A stretch of 64,000 nucleotides of DNA from Camellia lanceoleosa (GCA_025200525.1 CM045767.1:123430346-123494345), one strand, 5' to 3'. Counted from the first letter of the stretch, positions 33,514 through 44,101 are shown. The notes: generated by a model not told the origin, from the sequence alone. Numbers and translations: made by a program.

Positions 33514-35353
33514 TTTAGCCTCTTTAATTCTACATTATTGAGAGAGCAAAATTAGGGTGATCTTAGGATGATCAATTATTGACTCATTCATATATATATA
33601 TATATATATATTCACCATGTTTGTTTCCAATTTTCAAAATTCACTTTTTAAAAATTTTTGCTTTTTTGTTTTTCGTATATTTTTGTTTTCACTGATTTTT
33701 TAAAATATTTTTAGCATTTTTTTTAATTTTTAGATACACCTAACATAAATACACTTTGAAAGTATAATATTTGTGAATTTTTTAAAAAAAATTCACTAAA
33801 CTCCAAAAATTTTAAAAATATATAAAAATTCAATACATTTTTCATATTTTTGTGTATTTATTAATTTTTTAAAATATTTTTTCACAAATAATTTAGTATG
33901 TAGAAACATCTAAGTAAGATACATCTAAAAAAGTAAAAAAAAAAAAAAAAAATTGCTTAAAATTTAAAAAATATTCATTAAAAATAAAAAAACACGAAAA
34001 ATAAAAAAACTCAATTTTCAAAAAATTGAATTCAAAAAACTGCAACCAAATACACTGATTATTATTCTTATTGACTATGTTGCTTTTACCAAAGGAAAAT
34101 ATCATTGACCGAGTTGCCATTAAACTGTATAAAAAGTATATAAAAATAAATTATAAATTAAAATTGTAATTATTATTTTATTATTTTTATTTTTATTTTT
34201 ATTTAATAAGTTTTGTTTTAATTTGTAACAACAATTCCTTTGAAATATCAATAGTCTGACCTTTTTAAGAAATAATGGAAAGAATTCATTTATATGAAAG
34301 TTCTTTAGAGGGTTCAAAGAAAAATTATTGGTTGGTTCAGGGGCCACGTGGCAGTATTTCTCATCAATTACAAATCACCATATTTCCTTATGTTCTCTAA
34401 TCACCTAATATAAAAGAGGGTTTTTTTTAGGGTCACTGGTTTTAAGATTTTATAGCATAAAGGACATTCAATATTTTTATAATGTCTAAGATTCCTCAAT
34501 ATCGATCTGAAGATATTTCAGTGCAGAGAATTTCTCTGGATCCAGAGAAATTCTCTCCAGAGAAATTCTGGACTTCCCAAAGAATTTCGTCGGGTAACCA
34601 GAGAAAATTGAAATTTCTCTGAGTTCAAACTAGAGAAATCCAAATAAAATTGAACATCATAGAGAAAATTACACATGACAAAGAAAATTAAACATGCTAG
34701 AGAAAATGGGAGAAAAAAAATTAAAGAGACAACTAGCCATAGAAAATCAAGCAAAGCACATAGAGTAAAGTGAATCCAATGTGTTTAGAGAAAATTGTGA
34801 TGCCAAAGAAAATTCATTTCAAGAGGAAAATTACACACAAGGACATAAATAACCAATGAAAATCAAACAAACAACATCATTTGATGGGTCAGGGAAAATT
34901 CAGATGCTAGAGAAAATCAATCAAAATTTTGGCCCAAACTCAAAGAAATTTTGACGCAACTTAGAGAAATTATTGCCCGACTCAGAGAAATTTTGGCCAA
35001 ACTCAGAGAAATTCAAAGAAATTTCGACTCAGAGAAATTTTGCTTAACTTAGAGAAATTTAGAAAAATTTCTTTGATTTTCTCTGTGTTTTGGAAATTTC
35101 TCTGGTTTGAAGAAATTAAATTTCTCTGCGTATTATACAGAGAAGAGAAAAGAAAAAAAATGGAATAGTTTCATGTCAACCCTTTAATTCTTCCCTCTAT
35201 AAGGGAAGTAATCCAAAAAGTGATGCAAATATGTGTTTTGAAATGTCTTTGTGTTTTAAAATCAAAGAAATTTCGAAACTTTGCAAATCAGAGAAATTTT
35301 AAAACACAAAATATCTATGTATTTTAAAATTTCTTTAAATAAAAATCTCTCTC

Positions 35354-35391
<38 letters not shown>

Positions 35392-35795
35392 CAAAGAATG
35401 GCAACTACAATAAGCTCTAAAACACACTCAACAAGTTAGTAAACTATTGACCGTAATTGAAACATATATATATATATATATATAAGTCATCATAGTGTTC
35501 AATGTATCTCGCCTTTATCCATTTCCAATTTTCTCACTGAAAGGTGACTTCAAGCAAAGAATATTCACTATATATGAGCTTTCTTTGATTTTTGATTTTT
35601 TTTTTCTTTCTAATTTGTGATTTTATAGCTTAAATTGTCATCCAATTCCAATATTTTACTCATTCTCCTCTTTATCTCTGACTGTTGATTTTGCTTTCAA
35701 AGATTTTGTTTTAATTGAGTTTAGTTTTTTTTCTTCTTGGATCTTTTTCTTGTTCTCTCCATACTAGTCCAGTTTTTGTCAAACCCACTTTTATT

Positions 35796-35838
<43 letters not shown>

Positions 35839-35906
35839 TCTTCTCAAAACCCTGTTAGCTTAATTGGAATCTTTTATGCAATCATATATTCTAGTTTTGT
35901 CTAACC

Positions 35907-36040
35907 TTTTCCATCGTCGGCAACATCGTTGCCGCCGCCAAACTCTCTAGATCAGCTTCCATCAACCACCTATTTGGCACAATATGAAGCCTCAAATCGG
36001 ACATGTACGAGTGTTCGCCAACGAAGATTGACGAATCATC
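35907..36040 (-). pseudogene. possible fasciclin (FAS1)-domain fragment captured by E1
   Basis: Minus-strand open stretch of about 45 codons with MSDLRLHIVPNRWLMEADL followed by a LPT motif. It resembles the LxLHVVP...ADL...LPT core of plant fasciclin-like proteins, which are secreted wall-associated proteins. No start and no clear splice borders. The identification is by eye and modest. A chance similarity to copia integrase on the plus strand was considered less likely. Confidence 0.4.
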
Positions 36041-36243
36041 AAGCACGATCATACCAAATCACTCCCAAATCTATATGCATATGCATTTGAAATAATAAGA
36101 GAAGAATTGAATTAAATCAAAGATATTCAACCAAATCATTCCACAATATACGTATACATATATAAATATACATATATGTACGTATATATAGAGAGAGAAT
36201 GGGGAGAGAGAAAGAGAGAGAGAGATGAGGGAATGGGGCTTAC

Positions 36244-36318
36244 GCTGCAGCAGCCATGCCTGATACAGACACCGACATGAGAGAGCAAGATTGTGATCAA
36301 GATTTCACAGAAGATCAC
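36244..36318 (-). pseudogene. RCI2: RCI2/PMP3-like exon fragment captured by E1
   Basis: On the minus strand a 25-codon stretch reads IFCEILITILL and VGVCIRHGCCS and ends at a GT splice donor (GTAAGC, 36238-36243). The pattern CEILIxILLPPxGVxxxxGC is that of the first membrane segment of the small RCI2/PMP3 proteolipids of the plasma membrane. The usual PP is SH here. The CT-rich sequence upstream would be the 5' UTR of the source gene. The second membrane segment is not seen. The fragment runs from the CT-rich end of E1 towards the AGAGAAATT arm, as the BRCA2-like exon does in E2. Confidence 0.6.
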
Positions 36319-36361
36319 ACAGCAATTTGTTGTTAAATTTAGCAGAGAGGAAGAGAGAGTT

Positions 36362-36398
<37 letters not shown>

Positions 36399-37102
36399 GA
36401 GGTTTGATTTGAGAGAGTCAAATTTCTGTGTGATATACGAGTGTGGGGGTTGAGGGACCTTAGACATCATAAAATAATATTGTTGATCTTTTCCATTACT
36501 AAAAGTAGGAGAGGGACCTTGGACTAATTTTTCCAATATAAAATCGTGAGTTTCACCTCTTCTACCAATTACAACACCATTAGGGCATCACTTGGCGGTG
36601 CTCCAGAACCAACCAATAACTTCTCGATTTAAAACCACAAACTAGATGGAATTATTATCTTTATGTATCATATATATTTATCCTTTTATGTATGGCAAAT
36701 GCTAATACGTGCTCCTTATGTATTAATGTTGAAAAGTGTGTATAAAATATCTTCAAAATATATAAAAATATTAAAAAGTGTATTGAATTTAATGAAAAAT
36801 GTTTTGTATCCTTCAAATTTTTTATCATTTACTTATGCCTTAGGAGCATTTTGTTAGCAAGATCTTTTATGTATCAATTATTAGTTTAATAAGTTTCATT
36901 GCTCATGTATTTTATCAGTACGATGTGACGTGTCACATAATAAATACAATTTAGTATTATTTTATAAAATAATTATAAATTCAAGAAAAAATTTAAAATT
37001 TTAATTATTAATATATATAAAATTTATCACTGATTTGAAATTATTTTTTTAAATTTTACACTGAATTATAATTATTCCTAATAAAATGATGATTCAAACA
37101 TT

Positions 37103-37811
37103 ATTTGATTTTAATGTGATTAGATATAAATGAGATTATTAAGATAATTTATACATAAAATTGGATGTAATAAAACTTCAATATATGACATATTATGGAT
37201 AATAATCTATGATGGGATATATAAATGCAAAACTAATTTTGAAATGACCCTTGACTCTTTCCTCACCCACCCCTTTATTCATTTGATTTTAATGTGATTA
37301 GATATTAATGAGATTATTAAGATAAGAGTAATGTTAGAGATAATGAAAAAAATATCATAAAGATAATCATAAAAGATTCTTCACCTTTAGATTACCGGTG
37401 GTACTACATGCACTAATTAGTATACTAGCTTGTATACGAACACTAATTATGACATTATTATTGACCTCACTTATTAATCACATTACAAATACCAAAAACA
37501 TCTTAAATTATGCCACGTCATCAATTGGTACATTAGTTAGTATACTAATTAGTGCATATAGCATTATTCTTAGATTACACACATAATAAAATACCACACA
37601 CTAATCAAATGATGAAAAATTTTCATGGTACATTTCATGATATCTTTTTCATGATTTCTAATATTATTTAAGATAATTTATACATAAAATTGGATGTAAT
37701 AAAAGTTCAATATATGACAGATTATGGATAATAATCTATGATGAGATAAATAAATGCAAAACTAATTTTGAAATGACCCTTGACTCTTTCCTCACCCACC
37801 CCTTTATTCTA
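37103..37811. repeat. 178-bp tandem duplication inside unit B, second copy split by a MITE
   Basis: Copy 1 is 37103-37280. Copy 2 is 37281-37325 continued at 37677-37811. Both carry GATTTTAATGTGATTAGATAT, ATACATAAAATTGGATGTAA and GACTCTTTCCTCACCCACCC. Unit A has one counterpart of the right half (4228-4310). Confidence 0.85.
37326..37667. mobile_element. Mutator-like MITE, 342 bp
   Basis: Flanked by the perfect 9-bp TSD TTAAGATAA (37317-37325 and 37668-37676). The imperfect inverted ends run for about 35 bp (GAGTAATGTTAGAGATAATG against ATAATATTAGAAATCATGAA, then AAAAATATCAT and AAAGATATCAT). The first copy of the host 178-bp duplication gives the empty site. No coding capacity. Confidence 0.88.
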
Positions 37812-37870
37812 ATTTAATTTGGGCATCAAATGGGCCTTAGAGTTACTGTGCACTAGCTTTGAACCCTTTG

Positions 37871-38494
37871 GAAAATGCGTGAGAGCTCGAAATTGAATGA
37901 GCTCGAATCCCCCGAATGCCAAAACGACATCGTTTTGGCAAAAAAAAAAAAATTCTCGTTTATATCTGAGTTCAGAAGGGAGGGCAAGAGAGAGGGAGAA
38001 AGAAAGATGAGGAGAGAAAAGAGATGGAAACAGAGAGAGAGAGGCGACGGCGATGGTGGACGGGGCGACGGTGATGGAGGGTGCGACGGTGGACGGTGAT
38101 GGAGGGTAGGTGCGACAGTGACCGCCCAGATCTTAATATTTCTCTTTTTTCTTTTTTTTATCTGGCTCTGTGTTGATGATGGTGATGTTGATGAAGATGT
38201 TGTTGTGGCTCTAGGTTGATGATGGTGATGCTGATGAAGATGTTGTTGTTGTTGTTGTTGTTTTTTTTTTTTTTTTTTTTTTTCTGGCTCTGTGTTGATG
38301 ATGGTGATGTTGTTATTGATTTTTTTTTTTTTCCTAGTAGATCCAGATTTGATAGATCTTCTTTTTCTTCTCTCCTCTTCTTCTTCTTCTTCTTCAGACA
38401 AATGAGGAGGGAAAAAAAAATTTCCCAAAACGACGTCGTTTTGGGATTTCAGGCGATTCAAGCCGTTGGTAATTTGAGCTACGTAACGGAGTTG
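37871..38494. mobile_element. TIR element with AAAACGACGTCGTTTT palindromes, 624 bp
   Basis: Flanked by the 10-bp repeat GAACCCTTTG (37861-37870 and 38495-38504). Unit A has the single-copy empty site (GAACCCGTTG at 4355). The ends form long imperfect inverted repeats of about 70 bp, each finishing inward in a palindrome: CCAAAACGACATCGTTTTGG (37921-37940) and CCAAAACGACGTCGTTTTGG (38426-38445). Between them are GA-rich sequence and three copies of a TCTGGCTCTG(T/A)GTTGATGATGG repeat (38160-38310). The TSD length points to a Mutator-like origin. No protein is recognised; the low-complexity frames here are rejected. Confidence 0.82.
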
Positions 38495-38772
38495 GAACCC
38501 TTTGAAGAAGACGAATGGATCAGATCAATACTTGTTGTCCTTTTACATTATGTTGAGAACTTTGACTAGGAAAGAAAGAAAATGATTATATAAATCATTT
38601 TGAGAAAAGATATTGATTTATGTTCCTTTTATTTGAATAAATTAAAAAAAATAAAAAAAATATTTATTTCATATTTTATTTAATTAAATTACATTTAAAA
38701 AAAGAAAAGAAAAAAAATTATTTCATATTATAATACAAAAATAACTTTTGATAAGTGTCACTTTTTTTTTTT

Positions 38773-40645
38773 GGTTGAGAAAATTAGTCTAAAGTCCCTC
38801 CCCCATTTTTAATAATGAAAGAGATCCACAATATTATTTTTTGATGTCTAAGGTCCCTCAACACACACCCATCTATCACAGAGAAATTTGATATATCTCG
38901 CGCTCTCTATCTCTTTCTCCCGCTGCTCTTCTCTCTCTCTCGTCGATCTCATCGACCAGTTCAAAACCCTAGATCTTTCTCTCTCTCCTTTCCTAGATCT
39001 ATCTCTCACATCCTCTTCTCTCATCTTCGGCTTCTCTCCGCTGCCGCAATCTCCATCATCGCCTCAGATCGCGATCCAAGAGGGGGGAGTTAGAAACTTA
39101 GTAAGTTTGGTCTGAACCTAATCCAGTTCACAACTGTTTTTTGTAGGTTGTTCTTCAGTTCTCGCAAATTAGTCCTATTGTCACATTTGGGTGAGGTTCC
39201 TCTCTCTAGGTAAGCCTTTCATCTCCATCATTTCCATCTTATTGTGTCTGTTTCTGTATTTGTGAAAACTCATCTTTAACAAGTTTGTTCTGTGTGGGTT
39301 TATTCAGCAAATTTGACATCGCTGCATTGGTTTTATACGTGGGAAAGGTATATACAAATTCTGATCAAAAGAAGCAGTGGGTATTTGTGACAGACAGCTC
39401 AATATCAGAGTCACATTCAGCAGAACCATCAAATTCCTTGCTTGCTATCAGTTTTAGTTCATCATACATTGATTGTGATTCATTTTCACCAATCAACCAG
39501 AACCTTGTTGGATCAGTGGTGAGCACTTTACTTTGGTTGTGTACTATTAGTATATATCACACTTCTTATTCTTTTTCTTCTATGCAACTGATACACTTCT
39601 TGGTTTTTGTATTGGTGAGAAAAGTGAAAGATCGTGAATTTTATATTTGTGTAAATTGATGACTTATTTGTGTTTGATGAATTGTGAATTGTTCTTGTTG
39701 TTGTTGATTTTGATTCTACATGAGTAAAGGATTTGATTGGTAAAGGATTTGGAATTTTCTCTGGTACAAGATTTTGAATTTTCTTTGGTACAAGATTTGA
39801 ATTTTCTCTGGTTTCACATAGAAAGGATTCTATAGAAGTAAAAAATTTTGTTCAGAGAAATTTCAATTTTCTTTAGTTTTATTCTAGAGTAATTCTTTGC
39901 ACGTAATGAAACAAATTTCTCTGGAAATTTCTCTGATTTTGAGAGAATTTCTATGTAAAGTCCAAAGAAAATTCGACCAGAGAAATTCTCTGTGAATCAT
40001 AATTTCTCTGTGAAGTCTAGAGAAAATTCGACTAGAGAAATTCTTTGTGAACCAGAGTTTATCTGAACCAAAATTTCTATGTGAAGTCTAAAGAAAATTC
40101 GACCAGAGAAATTTTCTGTGAACCAGAATTTCTCTGTGAGTGATGTTCGATTGCTTGGATTGATGTTCATGGTAAGTGATTTTCCCTAAGACCTTCGTCG
40201 ATGGCAGTGGAGAATTTACAAACGTTTCCAGAGATCCGAAGATTGAAGTTAAGAATGTGTCTTCTTCAAATCCGAATATTGAAATTTCAAATGTCACCGA
40301 AGACTTGGCCTAACAAGTTTTCTGGTTCTGAAGCTTATGGAATTGATATCTATTTGTCTCTATTTTTGGTGTTTGAGTAATTCAATTTTCTTCGGATTGA
40401 AATTTTCTCTGGTTGTTTAATTTTTTATGGATTCAACTTTTCTCTAGTTGTTCAATTTTCTCTAGATTGAAATATTCAATTTTCTCTACATTGAAATTTT
40501 CTCTGGTTGTTCAATTTTCTCTAGATTAAAATTTTCTCTGATTGTTTAATTTTCTCTAGATTGATATTGAGGAATTTTAGACATTATGCATTTATACTAT
40601 AAAATCTTAATATCATGGACCTTAAAAAAAAAAAAAAAATCACCC
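38773..40645 (+). mobile_element. Mutator-like nonautonomous element E2 (Pack-MULE type)
   Basis: 1,873 bp, homologous at both ends to E1 but inverted. The left end starts GGTTGAGAAAATTAGTCTAA. The right end, read inward, starts GGGTGATTTTTTTTTTTTTT then AAGGTCC. Both ends share a subterminal motif, TGTCTAAGGTCCCTCAA and its degenerate complement. Flanks are T-rich (TTTTTTTTT and TTGATTTTT), so the TSD is only approximate; units A and C give the empty site. The left arm has a CT-rich, 5'UTR-like stretch. The right arm (39740-40570) is dense in AGAGAAATT and TTTCTCTGG words. A BRCA2-like exon lies at 39308-39518. Confidence 0.83.
39308..39518 (+). pseudogene. BRCA2: BRCA2-like OB-fold exon captured by E2
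   Basis: A 211-base open exon preceded by TTTATTCAG (acceptor) and followed by GTGAGC (donor). It encodes FDIAALVLYVGKVYT, QKKQWVFVTD, SLLAISFSSSYID and NLVGSV. By eye this is the third OB-fold region of plant BRCA2 homologues, which bind single-stranded DNA and load RAD51 in recombination. The remaining exons are absent. Sequence past the donor is intron-like and has no RNLVG continuation. The frame has no stop, so the capture may be fairly recent. The orientation is from the CT-rich end towards the AGAGAAATT arm. Confidence 0.68.
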
Positions 40646-41091
40646 TTGATTTTTTTATGTCCAAAGGGCAATTTGAATAAGAATTATAGTAAAATAGTAA
40701 TTAGTTAGCTAATTTTTTCTTTCATGCTTCGATTGTTTGGGTGAATGGTTTTATGTAGAAATCTATTTTTTTGAATTTTTTTTTTTTTTTGGAGAAAACA
40801 TTGATGGTGGTGAAACAAAGGTGGAAGTGGTGGGACATGGCAACGATCATAGCAATGGTGATAGTGATAGTGACAGTGACCGTAGTGATGGTGGTGGAAA
40901 TGAGAGTAACAATGATAATGTGGTGAGATTAGTATGATTTTAGTCTGAAAAATGTTTTCTTTTAAAAATGAAAAATATTTTTTTGCCTATGTAGGTTTAT
41001 TTTTTATTAATTATGAAAAACATTTTCCGTTAATTTTAATTTTTATATTAAACACCAAAAAATATTTTATTTTTCACCCAAACAAATAGAG

Positions 41092-41267
41092 GTCAAGTTT
41101 GGGAAGACTAAATAAGTGCACTTTTTGACTTTTTATGAAATATGGATTGGATTTGGGTTGGGTTTGAAGTGATGTGTTAGAGAGGTGATGTGACTTAAAT
41201 AAGATGATGTGACTTAAATAGAATAGTGACTTTTTTTACTTTTTAGATTTTTTTTGAGGATTTTTTT
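41092..41267. mobile_element. small MITE-like insertion in unit B, 176 bp
   Basis: Unit A reads AATAGAGTATCAAT where unit B has this insertion between two copies of GAG (41089-41091, 41268-41270). It contains AAGTTTGGGAAGACTAAATAAG, nearly identical to the left part of the MITE at 49300, and a degenerate right end. It is probably a decayed member of the same Tourist-like family. Confidence 0.7.
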
Positions 41268-41654
41268 GAGTATCAATATCTCTCTATTTTTGGAGATATT
41301 TAAATTAAAAATTATAAGAAGAAAATAAATTTCTATCTATTTCTTTCTACTTTACCGTATTTCTCTCGTTTTTGTTTATCCAAAAAAAATGAGATGAATG
41401 AAAAGAAATGTATTTTTATTTTTAAACTCTAAATCACGCAATCCAAACGAGGACTTGACTTTTAATGAGCGAAGAAAAAGAATCATTGAACCCCAGTCCC
41501 GTTGTTTTTATGCATTTGTTTTCACTGTATAATGCACATATATTATATTATATATAAATAAATACATAAATAAAGTGAAAGGGGTCATTGAACCCCAACC
41601 TTATGTGTGTGTGTATATATGCAAAGTGAAAGGTGTAGGTAAAGGATAAAAAAG

Positions 41655-42684
41655 AAAAGAAAGAAAAAAATTTAATGCTGATTTAAAATTATTTTTAAAA
41701 ATTTACATTGAATTGTAATTATTCCTAGTAAAATGATGATTCAAACATTATTCGATAAGTGTCACTTTTTTTGAAAATTTTTTTAATATCCAAAAGGGCA
41801 TTTTGAATAGGAATTATAGGAAAATAATAATTAGTTAGCTTATTTTTTTCTTTCATGCCTAATTTGTTTGGGTGATGGAAAACGTTTTTTCAACAATTTT
41901 TTTTAGAGAAATATTTTTCTATATTTGGTGGTGGTGGAATAAAAGTATAGGTGAAGGTGGTGGGACATGGCAACGATGATAGCGATGGTGATAATGGCAG
42001 TGGTCGTGATGATGATTATGAAAAATATTTTCTATTGCTTTTAATTTTTTATTGTATCAAACACTAAAAAATAGAAAAAATATTTTATTTTTCACCCAAA
42101 TAAATAGTGTATCAATCTCTCCACTTTTAGAGATATTTAAATTAAAAATTATAAGATAAAATTTCATAAAGTTTTAGAATTATAATTTGATAATAGAGTT
42201 GTATTTTAAGTTTGTGAGTTTTGGAATTATGATTTGAGTGTGGAAAATTTGTTTGGTTATAAGTTTTGAAAAGAATTTTAAATTGAGTGATATGACATAT
42301 GATATTTGATACAAAAGCTTACAACTCATAACTAAACATACAATCCAAAATTCTATTCAAAGCTCATAAAAAAATTTAAAAACATTTCACAAATATTTTT
42401 TTTATAATATAAAAATAACAGGTAAAAAAAAAAACTGAATGTTGTTCCGATCAATTGTCGGACGACCGGTTAGCTCAAATTTTTTCATCTTAGAAAGAGT
42501 TTTCAAAAGTGAGTGTGTAATTAATTTTTGAAAACGTTAAACAAATACCACACTCAAAAGTAAGTGTGGAACTATATTTTGAAACCTCCGCCAAACAGAA
42601 CTGTAATATTTTTATTTGTAGGCTCTAAATCAGGGAATCCAAATGAGGACTTGATTTTTAATAAGTGAAGAAAAAGGATCATTG
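41655..42684. repeat. segmental unit C, first part (non-coding)
   Basis: Third, shorter copy of the unit. 41690-42150 follows units A and B (GATTCAAACATTATT..GATA, GATAAGTGTCACTTTTTT, ATATCCAAAAGGGCA, GTGGTGGGACATGGCAACGAT, GTATCAATCTCTCCACTTTTAG). 42150-42595 is not in A or B and holds an AT-rich insertion of unknown type. 42600-42684 returns to the unit (AATCCAAA.GAGGACTTGA) up to the chromovirus TSD. Confidence 0.82.
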
Positions 42685-43046
42685 TGGTACGTACTGGGGA
42701 GTGCCCTGTTTTTGTTTCTTGGAACCTATTGTAACAGAGTAAAAAAAAAAACAAGCAATACAATAGTTTGGGTTGACTGAGGAACCCTGACCTCTAATTA
42801 AACACAAGTGTTCAACAATAAATGATAACTCATTATTTTATTCATGACTAGCTACTCTTATATTGGCAGCCTCAACGTTCACAACCATGAAATTAGGAAA
42901 AGAAGTTAGACCCACTACTTTCCTTGAAACCAGGTCAAACCAACTAATAACAATTATCACTAAAAACTAGGATTATCTACTGCAAGGATAACAACCTAAA
43001 CTAAAATATTATTTTGAAAAACAATAAAATAACGATCCGCGTAACA
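42685..43046 (-). repeat. 3' LTR of the chromovirus
   Basis: Starts TGGTACGTACTGG and ends GCGTAACA on the plus strand. It matches 47441-47798. Differences are in an A run, at about 42881 (GCCTC against AATTTC) and close to the right end. Confidence 0.95.
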
Positions 43047-43060
43047 ATTCCTTCCCCCTA
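43047..43060 (-). other. polypurine tract of the chromovirus
   Basis: On the minus strand AGGGGGAAGGAAT immediately precedes the 3' LTR. It overlaps the integrase stop codon (43058-43060). Confidence 0.85.
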
Positions 43061-44101
43061 AAAAGCAGCCTTGTCCTCAAGGCAATATTCAGGAAATTGC
43101 TGCTTCATGGTTACCAGATCTTCCCAAGTAGCTTCTGTGGGTGATAATCCTTGCCAATGAATGAGAACCTCGTCCTTCCTTTTACGCACTCGATGATCCA
43201 GAACTGCTTGCGGCTTAGGAACAAGAATTTCATCTTCACTGCGCACAATTGGGAGCATGCTTTGTACAGGAAGGTTTTCACCAATCTTTTTCTTCAACAA
43301 TGAGACATGAAAAACGGGATGGATACGTGAATCCTTGGGCAGGTCCAATTTATATGCCACAGCCCCGATCTTCTTAGCAATCTGGAATGGCCCATAATAC
43401 TTAGGAGAGAGTTTGAGATTTTTCCTCATTGCTATGGATGCTTGCCGATATGGTTGGAGCTTAAGATAAACCCACTCTCCCTCTTCAAATTCCCTTTCTC
43501 TATGATGACGATCATACACTTTCTTCATGCGTGATTGCGCTTCCTTCAGTGTTGCCCGCAAATCTTTAATAATCTGATCGCGATCCATTAACTGTTTCTC
43601 CACAGCGTCAACCTTCGCCATGCCGGGAATGTAGGACAATAAAGTTGGTGGTGGCCGACCATACACAACTTCAAAAGGGGTTGTTTTAATAGCTGAATGC
43701 CAGCTGGTATTATAGCAATACTCAGCCCATGCTAACCACTTACTCCACTCCTTCGGCTGTGAACTCGAGAAACATCGCAAGTACATCTCCATTGTACGAT
43801 TTACAACTTCACTTTGACCATCCGTTTGGGGATGATATGCCGAACTATAGTTGAAGTCAGTGCCATTCAACTTGAATAATTCTGACCAGAATAAACTTGT
43901 GAATGTCGGATCTCGATCACAAACAATGGTTCTTGGCATTCCATGCAATTTGAAGATATTATCAAAAAAAATTCGTGCAACTCCAATAGCCGTATATGGA
44001 TGTGACAAGGGAAGGAAATGAGCATATTTGGACAACCTATCAACAACTACCAGAACAGTAGTTTTCCCATTAGACATTGGCAATCCATCAACGAAATCCA
44101 T
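43058..44101 (-). CDS. chromovirus integrase core and chromodomain (5' end disrupted)
   Basis: 347 codons on the minus strand from the first Met in the open stretch; the true frame extends further upstream. The integrase core has the first Asp in MDFVDGLP, the second Asp in TIVCDRDPTF and the Glu in HPQTDGQSEVVNR, the DD35E set. A GPY/F-type module follows (LKLSPKYYGPFQI, VAYKLDLP). Near the C-terminus is a chromodomain, with VLIHWQGLSPTEATWED, which in this group directs integration to particular chromatin. The ATG at 44101 is internal to the polyprotein, so no real start is implied. Confidence 0.9.
   Translation of the reverse strand: MDFVDGLPMSNGKTTVLVVVDRLSKYAHFLPLSHPYTAIGVARIFFDNIFKLHGMPRTIVCDRDPTFTSLFWSELFKLNGTDFNYSSAYHPQTDGQSEVVNRTMEMYLRCFSSSQPKEWSKWLAWAEYCYNTSWHSAIKTTPFEVVYGRPPPTLLSYIPGMAKVDAVEKQLMDRDQIIKDLRATLKEAQSRMKKVYDRHHREREFEEGEWVYLKLQPYRQASIAMRKNLKLSPKYYGPFQIAKKIGAVAYKLDLPKDSRIHPVFHVSLLKKKIGENLPVQSMLPIVRSEDEILVPKPQAVLDHRVRKRKDEVLIHWQGLSPTEATWEDLVTMKQQFPEYCLEDKAAF

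Larger units (their letters stand above)
34416..36534 (-). mobile_element. Mutator-like nonautonomous element E1 (Pack-MULE type)
   Basis: 2,119 bp flanked by the perfect 9-bp TSD AATATAAAA (34407-34415 and 36535-36543), the target-site length typical of Mutator-like elements. The right end, read on the minus strand, starts GGAAAAATTAGTCCAAGGTC. The left end starts GAGGGTTTTTTTTAGGGTCA. Both ends are homologous to those of E2 (38773-40645) in reverse orientation. 34520-35350 is filled with AGAGAAATT(T/C) words. The middle (35350-36380) is unlike E2 and holds gene-like pieces on the minus strand. It also has simple repeats: (CT)n 35347-35392, (TTTA)n 35780-35838, (GA)n 36364-36396. No transposase is seen. 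Confidence 0.85.
33337..41660. repeat. segmental unit B (non-coding, heavily inserted)
   Basis: Second tandem copy of the non-coding unit. It follows unit A in order from TTGCCAC.T.ATTAGAG.TGTAATT (33339, compare 2226) to the AAAGTGAAAGG.GT..GTA end (41637). Relative to A it has five clean insertions, listed separately, and a 178-bp internal duplication. Gene-free except for captured exon pieces. Simple repeats: (CT)n at 33457-33511, (TA)n at 33591-33611. Confidence 0.85.

Noticed and set aside
35940..36010. Plus-strand resemblance to a copia integrase block (KPQIGHVRVFA)
   Set aside because: Only about ten residues with a stop just upstream; the minus-strand fasciclin-like reading is longer and open, though also weak.
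37853..38569. Two long opposing frames (202 and 117 codons)
   Set aside because: Simple-sequence translation (poly-Lys, poly-Phe, poly-Gln) across the palindrome-bearing TIR element.
38773..40645. E2 as a LINE or SINE because of the A-run near its right end
   Set aside because: Homologous element E1 has its own defined ends and a 9-bp TSD, and the A-run lies inside the end (followed by TCACCC).
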